From positions 1 to 57,346 of the forward strand of contig DGYN01000025.1 of the NCBI GenBank assembly GCA_002398405.1: a DNA stretch of 57,346 bases. Direction: 5' to 3'. Both the position numbers and the translations under genes were made by a program. This DNA comes from Caulobacteraceae bacterium UBA5005. GTDB lineage: Bacteria > Pseudomonadota > Alphaproteobacteria > Caulobacterales > Caulobacteraceae. Every line of letters starts with the position of its first letter. Position 1 is the stretch's first letter. The notes beneath the pieces are model-generated. The model worked only from the letters and a program-made list of their open reading frames with translations, was not told the origin of the DNA and made no database searches. Shown piece after piece: positions 18,552 to 27,296 of the stretch.

Positions 18552-19039
18552 CGGGGCGGGCAGCCGTTGAAGGTCCCGATCTTCACCGCGTTCAGCACCG
18601 CGGCATTGATCCGGCGATCGAAGAACTGGCGCATCGAGCCGCTGCCCGATCCCGTATAGAGGTCGACTTTCGCTCCCTTGATCGCGCCGCCGGTGTCCGA
18701 GGCGTACCAAACCCCGTCATGGGGCTGTCCATTGGGCATCATCAGCCCCACGGTTTCCTTGATGAAGACGATACTCCGGCGCGGAATGATTCGCGGATCG
18801 ACGGCCAGGGTGCGCATGGGAACGACGCTGCAGCCGAGGGAATCGCGCCCGCCCACTCCCTTGGCCCCGGCATGATAGAGGGTGGCGCGAAGCTTCAGGT
18901 CGGTGACCCGCTCGAAAACCTCTACAGCTTTGGAAATAAGGTCCCCGATGGGATCGTCCTTGGGCGTGTCCTGGGCAAGAGCCGTCGCGGGAATGATCAG
19001 CGCGGCCGCGAGGGCGGCGATGCGGAACGTGCGTAACAT
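18548..19039 (-). CDS. Secreted 3D (Asp-Asp-Asp) domain protein
   Basis: Exported protein of 163 residues with a Sec signal peptide (1-22, cleavage near ALAQD). The start at 19039 is favoured over long in-frame extensions because it opens the signal peptide and has GGAG about 10 bases upstream. The C-terminal half is a double-psi beta-barrel with the 3D pattern: LAVDPRIIPRRS, then WYASDTGGAIKGAKVDLY, holding the three Asp residues of MltA/YocH-type lytic enzymes. A role in peptidoglycan turnover is likely from the family but no activity is shown. It is divergent from a Nudix gene over 69 bp. Confidence 0.85.
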   Translation of the reverse strand: MLRTFRIAALAAALIIPATALAQDTPKDDPIGDLISKAVEVFERVTDLKLRATLYHAGAKGVGGRDSLGCSVVPMRTLAVDPRIIPRRSIVFIKETVGLMMPNGQPHDGVWYASDTGGAIKGAKVDLYTGSGSGSMRQFFDRRINAAVLNAVKIGTFNGCPPR

Positions 19040-19108
19040 CGCAGCGTTGTCTCCGTCGTCGTCGTATCCTGGGGGATTAGGTACCTGCGGTACTATCGGG
19101 GAGCAAGC

Positions 19109-19573
19109 TTGACTACGGAACCTCAGTTCGGAGCGCCCCTGGGGGGCCGCCACCACCGCGATCGCCCCGCGGCCTTCGGAATCCTCCATGAGAACGGCAG
19201 GATCGCCCTGGTGCGGGTTGCCCTCGCCGACGGAACACCGCCCTTCCTCGACCTGCCGGGCGGCGCCGTAGACCCGGGCGAGACTGAGGATCAGGCCCTG
19301 GTGCGGGAATTCGCCGAGGAGACCGGTCTTTGTGTCTCGGCCGGGCCCCTGTTCGCCCGGGCCCGCCAGTACTTCGTCACCGGCAAGGACGAGGCGGTGA
19401 ACAATCTCTGCGCCTTCTTTGCCGCCGAGCGGGCGCAGGGCGGCGCGGTGAAGATCGAGGACGATCATGAGCTGGTTTGGGTGGAACCGCTGAAAGCCTT
19501 GGCAGACCTGCGCCACGAGGCGCACAGCTGGGCTGTCGCGGCCTGGCTGCGAAGGAAGCCCTACCAAGCTTAG
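19109..19573 (+). CDS. Nudix hydrolase
   Basis: Nudix-fold pyrophosphohydrolase of 154 residues from a TTG start with GGGAG 5 bases upstream. The complete Nudix box runs from GGAVDPGETEDQALVREF to AEETGL (about residues 51-74) with all canonical Gly, Arg and Glu residues. The start of the protein (HHRDRPAAFGILHENGRIAL) resembles MutT/ADP-ribose-pyrophosphatase-like members. The substrate is not readable from sequence. It ends 16 bp before the Mla operon in the same direction and may be co-transcribed with it, though no functional link is known. Confidence 0.9.
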   Translation: MTTEPQFGAPLGGRHHRDRPAAFGILHENGRIALVRVALADGTPPFLDLPGGAVDPGETEDQALVREFAEETGLCVSAGPLFARARQYFVTGKDEAVNNLCAFFAAERAQGGAVKIEDDHELVWVEPLKALADLRHEAHSWAVAAWLRRKPYQA

Positions 19574-19589
19574 TATCGTCTGCTAGGTT

Positions 19590-20735
19590 GTGAGCGACTC
19601 TGGGGATTGTTCGCCGTTTATGGAACAGCACGCCGACTATCATGTCGACGAGACAAGCGCCGGCCGCGTCGTGGTGTTCACGGGCGACTGGAGTTCGCTT
19701 GGGCTGGGCGATGCCAATGAGCGGCTGGAAGAGCTGCTGAAGGACGGCAAGCCCACCACCTTCAATCTGCGCGAGGCCGGACGGATCGACACCGCCGGCG
19801 CCCTTGCCCTGATCCACGCCACCGGCGGGCCCATGGCCGACCTGAACGCTATCAGCGCGCGGCCGGAAACCATCCGCCTCATCGACCGCATAAACGAGGC
19901 GCTAAAGCTTACCCGGGTCGTGCCCAAGAAGCCCCTGTCGTTCAACGTCATGATGGAGCGTCTGGGCCGCGGCGTAGTCGGCGTGGGCACCGAGTTCTGG
20001 GACACCTTCGCCTTCAACGGCCGGCTGCTGGTCACCCTGGGCAAGGCCATCATGCGGCCGCACAAGGTGCGCTGGGCGAGCGTCATCTCCCTGACCGAGC
20101 GGGCCGGGATCGACGCCATTCCAATCGTTGTCATCACGAACTTCTTCATCGGCGCCGTGCTGGCCTTCCTGGCCGCCGGCATGCTGGCCGACTTTGGGGC
20201 CGAGGTGTTCTCGGTGGAGACGGTGGGCTTTGGCGTGCTGCGCGAATTCGGCGTGGTCATCACCGCCGTCCTGCTGGCTGGCCGGTCTGCCTCGAGTTTC
20301 TCGGCCGAGATCGGCTCGATGAAGATGCAGCAGGAAATCGACGCCATGCAGACCATGGGGGTCGATCCGTTCGACGCCCTGGTGCTGCCAAGGTTCCTGG
20401 CCCTGCTGTTCATCATTCCTCTGACCCTGATCGCCGATATCGCCGGCCTGTTCGGCGGCGCCCTGGTGCTCTGGTCGACGCTGGATATTTCGCCGGTTGT
20501 CTTCCTGTCGCGTATTCCGGAGGCGGTTGGCGTCGATCAGTTCTGGCTGGGCATGGCCAAGGCGCCGGTCATGGCCGTGGTCATCGCCGCCATCGGCTGC
20601 CGCCAGGGGATGCTGGTCGGAGGGGACGTGGAATCCCTCGGCCGCCGGGTGACGTCGGCGGTGGTTCAGGCGATCTTCTCGATCATCATGATCGACGCCG
20701 TCTTCGCCCTGATCTACCTGGAGCTTGACCTATGA
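19590..20735 (+). CDS. mlaE: Mla-type ABC transporter permease with N-terminal STAS domain
   Basis: Inner-membrane permease of the MlaE family for phospholipid or other lipid transport between membranes; 381 residues from the GTG at 19590, or 371 from an ATG at 19620. Residues about 20-115 form a STAS-like domain (SSLGLGDANERLEELL, RIDTAGALALIHATGG), fused to the MlaE/permease domain with five or so hydrophobic segments and the family block GRSASSFSAEIGSM. The STAS domain, normally a separate MlaB protein in E. coli, is fused here. It overlaps the ATPase gene by ATGA. The gene symbol follows family membership; the transported lipid is not shown. Confidence 0.9.
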   Translation: MSDSGDCSPFMEQHADYHVDETSAGRVVVFTGDWSSLGLGDANERLEELLKDGKPTTFNLREAGRIDTAGALALIHATGGPMADLNAISARPETIRLIDRINEALKLTRVVPKKPLSFNVMMERLGRGVVGVGTEFWDTFAFNGRLLVTLGKAIMRPHKVRWASVISLTERAGIDAIPIVVITNFFIGAVLAFLAAGMLADFGAEVFSVETVGFGVLREFGVVITAVLLAGRSASSFSAEIGSMKMQQEIDAMQTMGVDPFDALVLPRFLALLFIIPLTLIADIAGLFGGALVLWSTLDISPVVFLSRIPEAVGVDQFWLGMAKAPVMAVVIAAIGCRQGMLVGGDVESLGRRVTSAVVQAIFSIIMIDAVFALIYLELDL

Positions 20736-21577
20736 GCGGCCAGGAAGAGGAAAGGGCGGTCCTCAGCGAGACCGTGCCGCCGATTGAGGTCAGGGGCCTG
20801 AAATCCCAGTATGGGACCCAGGTCATCCACCAGGGCCTGGACCTCACGGTCCGCCGTGGCGAAATTCTCGGCGTGGTCGGCGGTTCCGGCGCGGGCAAAT
20901 CGGTGTTGCTCAACACGCTCATCGGTTTGAAAAAGCCCGACGGCGGCGAGGTCAAGCTGTTCGGCGTCGATCTGATGAAGGCGACCCCCGCCGAGTGGCG
21001 TTCCATCGAACGCCGCTGGGGCGTGCTGTTCCAGCAGGGCGCCCTGTTCTCGAACCTGACGGTTCGCGAGAACATCATGTCGCCGATGAGTGAGCACACC
21101 ATGCTGGAGCCCGGCGAAATGCAGCGCCTGGCGGATCTGAAGATCGCCCTGGTCGGCCTGCCGCCCAACGCCGGCGACAAGAAGCCTTCTGAACTCTCCG
21201 GCGGCATGAAGAAGCGCGCGGGCCTGGCGCGGGCCCTGGCGCTGGATCCCGACCTGCTGTTCCTCGACGAGCCAACAGCGGGTCTCGATCCGATCGGGGC
21301 GGGGGCGTTCGACGAGCTGATCGCCGATCTTTCAGACAGTCTGGGCCTGACGGTCTATATGATCACCCACGATCTCGACTCGCTGTACGCCATCTGCGAT
21401 CGGGTGGCGGTGCTGGCTGACAAGAAGATTGTCGCGGTGGAGCCTATTGAAGTTCTTGAACGTTCGGACCATCCATGGATTAGAGAATACTTCCTGGGTC
21501 CGCGCGGTCGGGCGGCGGACAAGGAAATCGGTCCAGGCATGAAGGGCCGGGCCGAAAAGCGGGGGAAGGGGGGCTAG
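20732..21577 (+). CDS. mlaF: Mla-type ABC transporter ATP-binding protein
   Basis: Cytoplasmic ATPase of 281 residues powering the lipid transporter. Walker A is GGSGAGKS (about 50-57), the ABC signature LSGGMKKRAGLARAL (about 154-168), Walker B DLLFLDEPTAGLDP (about 173-186), and the switch His in MITHDLDSL. The signature with MKKRAGLARA is characteristic of MlaF/Mce ATPases. The C-terminal 40 residues after the switch are basic and longer than in minimal ABC ATPases. It starts within the stop of mlaE and ends immediately before mlaD, so the operon is tight. Confidence 0.94.
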   Translation: MSGQEEERAVLSETVPPIEVRGLKSQYGTQVIHQGLDLTVRRGEILGVVGGSGAGKSVLLNTLIGLKKPDGGEVKLFGVDLMKATPAEWRSIERRWGVLFQQGALFSNLTVRENIMSPMSEHTMLEPGEMQRLADLKIALVGLPPNAGDKKPSELSGGMKKRAGLARALALDPDLLFLDEPTAGLDPIGAGAFDELIADLSDSLGLTVYMITHDLDSLYAICDRVAVLADKKIVAVEPIEVLERSDHPWIREYFLGPRGRAADKEIGPGMKGRAEKRGKGG

Positions 21578-22516
21578 ATGGAACGCAACGCCAACTACAC
21601 CCTGGTGGGTTTCGTCGCGCTCGCGCTGATGATCGGCATGGTGGCTTTTGTCGTCTGGCTGGGCCGGATGCAGTTCAACAAGGACTATGACAACTACCAG
21701 ATAACCTTCATCGGCCCGGTGCGCGGCCTGAACAAGGGCGCCGAGGTCTATTTCAACGGCATCAAGGTGGGCGAGGTTACCGACCTCAAGCTCGATCCCA
21801 AGGACCCAAACCGGGTCAACGCCTGGGCGCAAGTTGATTCTGACACGCCGGTCCGGACCGACAGCTACGCGACCCTGGAGCCGCAGGGCATCACCTTCGT
21901 CTCCATCGTTCAGATCACCGCCGGCACCAGCTCCAAGCCCCTGCTTAAGGACGTGACGCCGGCCGGACAGACCCCCGTCATCCGCAGCCAATCGAGCGCG
22001 CTCGCCGACCTGTTGGCCGGCGGCGGCAACCTCATGTCGCGCGCCATCGAGGCCCTGGACCGGGTGAACCTGGTGCTGTCCGACAAGAACGTCGCCAACT
22101 TTGGCGCGACCATGGAAGATATCAACGTCATCACCGCCGCGGCGCGGGACTCGACCCAGGTGTTCGCCGACGCCCAGGCCGCCCTGCAGAGCATCGACAG
22201 AACCGCGAAGGACTTCTCAGACCTTTCCAAGTCGGGTCAGAGGCTCGTCGACGGCGACGCCAAGAAGGCCCTGGCCGAATTCGAGTCGACGGCGACGGAG
22301 CTGAAAGCCGCAGCCGCCGAGGCCCGCGCCACCATCGCCGTCCTCAAGGGTCCGGCCACGGACTTCGCCACCCACACCCTGCCGCAGGTGCAGAGCGCCA
22401 TCGTCAGCCTGCAGTCGACCGCCGAGTCGCTGGAGCGCCTGGTCAATGAGGTCGAGAGCAATCCGCGTCAGCTGATCATGAAGGAACCGGCCAGAGAAAT
22501 TCAGGTGGAGCCATGA
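21578..22516 (+). CDS. mlaD: MCE-domain lipid-transport protein, MlaD type
   Basis: Periplasmic, inner-membrane-anchored lipid-binding protein of 312 residues. An N-terminal TM helix (about 7-28, VGFVALALMIGMVAFVVWLG) is followed by one MCE domain (about 38-118, with GPVRGLNKGAEVYFNGIKVGEV in part: RGLNKGAEVYFNGIKVGEV). The remaining roughly 180 residues are helical and Ala-rich and may extend the hexameric MCE ring into a tunnel. That is longer than E. coli MlaD (about 183 residues), closer to alphaproteobacterial forms. It begins right after the mlaF stop and overlaps the lipoprotein gene by 4 bp. Confidence 0.93.
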   Translation: MERNANYTLVGFVALALMIGMVAFVVWLGRMQFNKDYDNYQITFIGPVRGLNKGAEVYFNGIKVGEVTDLKLDPKDPNRVNAWAQVDSDTPVRTDSYATLEPQGITFVSIVQITAGTSSKPLLKDVTPAGQTPVIRSQSSALADLLAGGGNLMSRAIEALDRVNLVLSDKNVANFGATMEDINVITAAARDSTQVFADAQAALQSIDRTAKDFSDLSKSGQRLVDGDAKKALAEFESTATELKAAAAEARATIAVLKGPATDFATHTLPQVQSAIVSLQSTAESLERLVNEVESNPRQLIMKEPAREIQVEP

Positions 22517-23118
22517 TAATCCGCGCCCTGACGATCACCGCCGCCGCCATAGCCCTTTCGGGCTGCATATCCCTGTTTCCCAAGGCCGAGCCGGTAACGC
22601 TCTACAAGCTGACCATCGCCCCACCCCCACCCCCCGCCTCTTCGACGACAACGTCGGTGGTCCTGCGCGGTCCCACGGCCTTCACCCGCATCGGCTCCAG
22701 CGACCGTATCGTCACCATGATCGGGGCCGAGACAGCGACCGTCGCAGCCGCCCGCTGGGCCGCGCCGGCCAACGTGATGTTTGATGAGGCGCTGGTTACG
22801 GCCTTCGACGGCGTATCCTCGCGGCTGATTACCCGGGGCGACGTCGCGCCCGCCGACCAGATTCTCCGGGTGGAAGTGCGCAGTTTCGAAGCGCGCTACG
22901 TGAACGGGCTGGAATCCGCCCCGACCATCGTCGTTGAGGCCAGGGCGAGCCTGATCGGGGTCCGTGACCGCACCCAGTCCGGCGCGCGAACCTTCCACGT
23001 CGAGCAGCCGGCCTCCGACAACCGGGTCAGCGCCATCGTCGACGCCTTCAACGCGGCCACCACCAAGGCCACCACCGACATCGCCAAGTGGACGGAAAGC
23101 CAGGCGCCCCGGCGCTAG
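22513..23118 (+). CDS. ABC-type transport auxiliary lipoprotein of the Mla/Mce system
   Basis: Outer-membrane-directed lipoprotein of 201 residues with lipobox ALSGC (Cys18). It matches the ABC_trans_aux / PqiC-type family that accompanies MCE transporters. The Pro run after the signal (IAPPPPPPAS) is a flexible tether; the core has beta strands such as RTFHVEQPA and ends in helical TTKATTDIAKW. It overlaps mlaD by ATGA and is the last gene of the operon; its 3' end overlaps convergent folD by 4 bp. By family it would sit at the outer membrane as partner of the MCE ring; that is inferred here. Confidence 0.85.
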   Translation: MIIRALTITAAAIALSGCISLFPKAEPVTLYKLTIAPPPPPASSTTTSVVLRGPTAFTRIGSSDRIVTMIGAETATVAAARWAAPANVMFDEALVTAFDGVSSRLITRGDVAPADQILRVEVRSFEARYVNGLESAPTIVVEARASLIGVRDRTQSGARTFHVEQPASDNRVSAIVDAFNAATTKATTDIAKWTESQAPRR

Positions 23119-23993
23119 GCGATCCCGGCCGCCCGCTTGGCCGCCGTCACCGTGTTCTGCAGCAGGCAGGCGATGGTCATCGGTCCGACGCCGCCCGGCA
23201 CCGGAGTGATGGCGCCCGCGACCTCAGACACCGTATCGAAGTCCACATCGCCAACGAGCCGCGTCTTGCCCGGGTTCTTGATGCTGGGGACGCGATTGAT
23301 CCCGACATCGATGACTACTGCGCCGGGCTTCACCCAGTCCGCCTTGACCATCTGAGCCCGGCCCACGGCCGCCACCAGGATATCGGCTTCGCGGCAGACG
23401 GCGGGAAGGTCGACGGTGCGGGAATGGGCGATGGTCACCGTGCAGTCGGCTTGCAGCAGCAACTGCGCCACGGGCTTGCCCATCAGGTTCGAGCGGCCGA
23501 TGACCACGGCCCGCTTGCCGGCGAGATTGTCGCCCAGCACGTCGCGGATCAGCATCAGGCAACCAACCGGGGTGCAGGGGGTGAGGGCCGGGAGGCCGCT
23601 GGCCAGGCGCCCCGCATTGGTCACGGTCAGGCCGTCGACATCCTTGTCGGGATGAATCTCCGCCACCACCGCCATCTGGCTGATCTGCGGCGGCACGGGA
23701 AACTGCACCAGAATGCCGTGAATGCTTGGATCGGCGTTCAGCTGACGGACCAGGGCCAGCAGGTCCTCCTGGCTGGTGTCCTCGGGCAAACGGTGGGTGA
23801 CCGACTTCATGCCGGCCGCGTCGGTCTGTTCGCCTTTGTTGCGGACATAGACCTGGCTCGCCGGGTCGTCACCCACCAGCACCACCGCCAGGCCCGGCGT
23901 CAGCCCATGGGCCGCCTTCAACTGCGCGACCTCCTCCGTCACCCGGACGCGGAGCTGTTCCGCAAACGCCTTGCCGTCGATGAGTCTCGCCAT
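23115..23993 (-). CDS. folD: Bifunctional methylene-THF dehydrogenase / methenyl-THF cyclohydrolase
   Basis: One-carbon metabolism enzyme of 292 residues that interconverts 5,10-methylene-, methenyl- and 10-formyl-tetrahydrofolate with NADP. Signature blocks are VGDDPASQVYVRNK (about 41-54, with the conserved Tyr and Lys), the NADP-binding VVIGRSNLMGKPVAQLLL (about 163-180) and the C-terminal PGGVGPMTIACLL. The length is normal for bacterial FolD. It is transcribed convergently to the Mla operon and divergently from the small membrane protein at 24045, with only 51 bp between starts for both promoters. Confidence 0.97.
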   Translation of the reverse strand: MARLIDGKAFAEQLRVRVTEEVAQLKAAHGLTPGLAVVLVGDDPASQVYVRNKGEQTDAAGMKSVTHRLPEDTSQEDLLALVRQLNADPSIHGILVQFPVPPQISQMAVVAEIHPDKDVDGLTVTNAGRLASGLPALTPCTPVGCLMLIRDVLGDNLAGKRAVVIGRSNLMGKPVAQLLLQADCTVTIAHSRTVDLPAVCREADILVAAVGRAQMVKADWVKPGAVVIDVGINRVPSIKNPGKTRLVGDVDFDTVSEVAGAITPVPGGVGPMTIACLLQNTVTAAKRAAGIA

Positions 23994-24044
23994 GGGCGGT
24001 TATTAGCCGTGCAACCGACGGCGGCCAAGGTCGTTAGGTCCGCC

Positions 24045-24515
24045 ATGGACCCCACCCACGTCTTCACCCGCTTCGCCAACGCCGTGTCCCGCGTCGCGGG
24101 CCGCCCGCTCGCCTTCATTGTCTGCATTACCCTAGTGCTCGTCTGGGCGGTCAGCGGGCCGTTGTTCGGCTTCTCCGACACCTGGCAGCTGGTCATAAAC
24201 ACCTCGACCACCATCGTTACCTTTCTGATGGTGTTCCTGATCCAGAACACTCAGAACCGGGACAACGCCGCCCTTCAGGCCAAGCTCGACGAACTGATTC
24301 GCGTGACCAACGCCAAGAACGGCTTCATCGGCATCGAAAAGCTCACCGACAAGGAACTGGAGCAAATCCTCTCGGAGTTTGAGAACGACGGCAATGCGAC
24401 ATCCCTGGGCGAGAAGAGCCGGATCATCGATCGCAAGGCCAAGCAGGTCCGCGCCCATCAGAAGGCCGGCAAGGCCGCGGCCAAGCGCCGCGCGGCGCCC
24501 CGCAAACGCGCCTGA
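24045..24515 (+). CDS. Low-affinity iron permease family membrane protein
   Basis: Small membrane protein of 156 residues. The start at 24045 opens the family N-terminus (FTRFANAVSRVAGRPLAFI). Two TM helices are seen (about 20-42 and 50-70), the second with the family block IVTFLMVFLIQNTQNRDNAALQAKLDEL. The C-terminus is long, charged and ends in a Lys/Arg/Ala-rich tail (KAAAKRRAAPRKRA). It matches the family named after yeast low-affinity iron permease, but the iron function of bacterial members is unproven. The signature segment here is IQNTQNRD. Confidence 0.85.
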   Translation: MDPTHVFTRFANAVSRVAGRPLAFIVCITLVLVWAVSGPLFGFSDTWQLVINTSTTIVTFLMVFLIQNTQNRDNAALQAKLDELIRVTNAKNGFIGIEKLTDKELEQILSEFENDGNATSLGEKSRIIDRKAKQVRAHQKAGKAAAKRRAAPRKRA

Positions 24516-24579
24516 CCTTGCCCCTGCCGGCGGCTTTGGCTATCCCCACTTCAAACGGGTGTTTTAAGGAATCCTCTGC

Positions 24580-25797
24580 ATGGCCGACCTGGAAGCCTTC
24601 CGCGCCGAAGTCCGCGCCTGGCTCGCCGCCAACTATCCCGCCGAACTGAAGTCCGGCGCCGAGGTTGACGAGGAAGCCATTTGGGGCGGGCGCAAATACC
24701 AAGGGGCCACGGACCCGGTCTCCACCTGGAAGAACCGCATGGCCGGCAAGGGCTGGACTGCCCCCACCTGGCCCGCCGAATACGGCGGCGGCGGCCTCTC
24801 CAAGGAAGAAAACGCCATTCTCACCCAGGAAATGGCCAAGGGCGGCTATCGCCAGCCGCTGGCTTCCTTCGGGATCTGGATGCTCGGCCCGGTGCTCCTG
24901 GAATACGCCAGCGAAGAGCAGAAGAAGCGATTCATCCCGGAGATCGTCCGTGGCGAAATCCGCTGGTGCCAGGGCTATTCGGAACCTGGGGCCGGTTCGG
25001 ATCTCGCCGGCCTGCAGACCAAGGCCGAGGACAAGGGCGACCACTGGCTGGTCAACGGCCAGAAGGTCTGGACCTCCTACGCCGACAAGGCCGATTGGAT
25101 CTTCGCGCTCGTCCGCACCGACACCTCGAAGAAGCATGAGGGCGTCAGCTTCCTGCTCATCGACATGGCGAGCCCGGGGGTCGAACCCCGCCCGATCAAG
25201 CTGATCAGCGGCTCTTCGCCCTTCTGCGAAACCTTCTTCAACGACGTAAAGGTTCCCAAGGAACAGATGGTCGGCAGGCTCACGCAAGGCTGGGATATCG
25301 CCAAGCGCCTGCTGCAGTACGAGCGCCAGAACATCTCCGGCTCCATGGTCAGCTCCAACGCCAATGGCGGCGGCGGCATGGGCCAGGCGGCCGGCAGCCT
25401 GGAGGACGTGGCGCGCGAATATGTCGGCCTCGGCGCAGACGGCCGTCTGGTTGATGCAGACCTGCGCGCCCGCATCACCGCCAATAAGATGGGCAGCCAC
25501 TGCTTCCAGCTCACCCAGCGGCGGCTTGCCGCCGAAGCCAAGGGTGGCGGCCCCTCTGCGGCGACCTCGATCATCAAGTACGCCGGCGCGACACTGGGCA
25601 TAGAACGCAACGAACTTCTCGTAGAAGCCATGGGCGTACAGGGCCTGGGCTGGGAAGGGGAGGGCTTCTCGGATCGCGAACAGGCCCAGACCCGTGCTTG
25701 GCTGCGCTCCAAGGGCAACTCCATCGAGGGCGGCACCAGCGAAGTGAACCTCAACGTGGTCGCCAAGCGCGTTCTGGGACTGCTGGACCACCAATAG
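24580..25797 (+). CDS. Acyl-CoA dehydrogenase
   Basis: FAD-dependent acyl-CoA dehydrogenase of 405 residues. N-terminal helical domain with WTAPTWPAEYGGGGLS (about 64-79), the signature GYSEPGAGSDLAGLQT (about 132-147), a mid beta domain with the KVWTSYADKADWIF block, and the C-terminal helical domain with SIEGGTSEVNLNVVAKRVLG. The Gly-rich loop in GGTSEVNLN is the FAD/subunit contact. Chain-length and physiological substrate are not clear. The neighbouring genes give no pathway. The start has only a weak upstream AGGAAT. Confidence 0.92.
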   Translation: MADLEAFRAEVRAWLAANYPAELKSGAEVDEEAIWGGRKYQGATDPVSTWKNRMAGKGWTAPTWPAEYGGGGLSKEENAILTQEMAKGGYRQPLASFGIWMLGPVLLEYASEEQKKRFIPEIVRGEIRWCQGYSEPGAGSDLAGLQTKAEDKGDHWLVNGQKVWTSYADKADWIFALVRTDTSKKHEGVSFLLIDMASPGVEPRPIKLISGSSPFCETFFNDVKVPKEQMVGRLTQGWDIAKRLLQYERQNISGSMVSSNANGGGGMGQAAGSLEDVAREYVGLGADGRLVDADLRARITANKMGSHCFQLTQRRLAAEAKGGGPSAATSIIKYAGATLGIERNELLVEAMGVQGLGWEGEGFSDREQAQTRAWLRSKGNSIEGGTSEVNLNVVAKRVLGLLDHQ

Positions 25798-26055
25798 GCG
25801 GCAGTCCTTGCGCCTCGGGTGTCTTTCAACCGCGGCGTGCAGCGGGCGTGTGTATGGTTAGTTTGTTCGCCTTTCGCCGGTGAAATCGAGCCGCTCTTTC
25901 GCCCTGAACAAGGTCGAAGAGCGCGTCTAAGCTTCTTGATATTCAGGCGTTAGGCGCGACCAGCGCCTGGTGGCGGACGCCGCTTTCCAGGATTCTTGTA
26001 CGTTAACCGCGTGTTTTGACTAGGCATTCAGCTTGATCGCTTATGGTCAAGGTTC

Positions 26056-27291
26056 ATGAGCCTCCATGTCCTTCATCCGCGCCGCCGCTTCCTTCAGCGC
26101 TTTGCAAAGGCGCGTCGCGGCAATGTCGCGATCCTGTTCGCGCTCTCCCTTCCGGTCGTCGCCGGAGGGCTCGGGTACGGCGTGGAGACCAGCTACTGGT
26201 TCCTTGAGCGCCATCGGATGCAGGGCGCCGCCGACGCGGCGGCTCACGCCGGCGCCATGGAGGCCCGGATCGGATCGGACTACGCTACGGTCAAGGCGGC
26301 CGCGGTGCGCGCGGCGGCGGACAACGGCTTCACCACCGCCAACGGCGTGACTGTAAACACCCCGCCGACCAGCGGCGCGGCGATCGGGAACAGCAGCGCC
26401 GTCGAGGTGAAACTCGCGACCACGGTCGACCGGGTTTTCACGGGAATATTCAACGCCAAGCCCGTGCCGCTCTCCACACGCGCCGTCGCCAAGTACAATA
26501 GCGCCGCGACGGCCTGCATCGTCGCCCTTCACCCGACGGCCAGCCATGCCGCGAACTTCTCCGGCAACACCTCGGTGGCGCTCAGCGGCTGCACGGTGAT
26601 GTCCAATTCGGCGGCGGCGGATGCGGTCAATCTGCAAGGCTCCGCCAATCTGACGGCTGATTGCGTCATTGCCGTCGGGGGCGTCCAGACCACGGCGGCC
26701 ATGACCCTGACCGAGTGCGACGCCCCGGTGATCAACGCCGCGCCGGTCGCCGACCCCTTCAAGAACGTCGAGGTCCCCACACGGCCGGCGCCATGCCTGA
26801 ACGACAACCAGGCGACCCTTTCGCCCGGGCGCTACTGCAACGGCATGACGCTCAAGAACAACAAGACCCTGCTGCCGGGCGACTATTACATCGAGGGTGA
26901 TGACCTGAAGTTCAGCGCCAACGCCAATGTGACGGGAAGCGGCGTCACATTTTATCTTGCCGCCGGCCGGCACGTGGACATGAACGCCAACGCCAAGGCC
27001 GTTCTGTCTGCGCCGACGACCGGACCCCGCAAGGGCGTGCTGTTCTTCGGCGACCGCACGACGAGCGGCACAAACAAATTCAACGGCACGGCGGACTCGA
27101 CACTGACAGGCGCGATCTATTTCAAGAACCAGGCTGTCGAATATCTCGGCAATTTCGCGGGCATCGGCGGCTGCACCCAGGTTGTCGCCAGGACCATCGA
27201 ATGGTCGGGCAGCAGCCAGATCAACGCCAACTGCAGCGCGCTCGGCATGACCGCCATCCCCGCCATGATGACCGTGCAGCTAACGGAGTAG
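26056..27291 (+). CDS. TadG-like (Tad domain) exported protein
   Basis: Protein of 411 residues with an N-terminal basic segment, then the Tad motif RRGNVAILFALSLPVVAGGLGYGVETS (in part RGNVAILFALSLPVV, about residues 22-36) that forms a TM helix and type-IV-pilin-like N-terminus. The rest is Ala/Asn/Thr-rich with repeating short strands (FSGNTSVALSGCTVMSNS, VNLQGSANLTADC), suggesting a beta-helix fold, and eight or so Cys. No von Willebrand factor A motif could be recognised. It is the first of three Tad/TadE-like genes; no TadA-C ATPase or secretin lies nearby. A role in Flp-pilus assembly or as an exported protein is inferred. Confidence 0.8.
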   Translation: MSLHVLHPRRRFLQRFAKARRGNVAILFALSLPVVAGGLGYGVETSYWFLERHRMQGAADAAAHAGAMEARIGSDYATVKAAAVRAAADNGFTTANGVTVNTPPTSGAAIGNSSAVEVKLATTVDRVFTGIFNAKPVPLSTRAVAKYNSAATACIVALHPTASHAANFSGNTSVALSGCTVMSNSAAADAVNLQGSANLTADCVIAVGGVQTTAAMTLTECDAPVINAAPVADPFKNVEVPTRPAPCLNDNQATLSPGRYCNGMTLKNNKTLLPGDYYIEGDDLKFSANANVTGSGVTFYLAAGRHVDMNANAKAVLSAPTTGPRKGVLFFGDRTTSGTNKFNGTADSTLTGAIYFKNQAVEYLGNFAGIGGCTQVVARTIEWSGSSQINANCSALGMTAIPAMMTVQLTE

Positions 27292-27296
27292 ATGCG

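Noticed and set aside
26003..26044. CtrA-like TTAACC and a TTGACT-17-GCTTAT promoter ahead of the TadG-like gene
   Set aside because: The second CtrA half-site is poor (TTTT instead of TTAA), and the promoter would leave almost no leader before the ATG. Neither is better than expected by chance.
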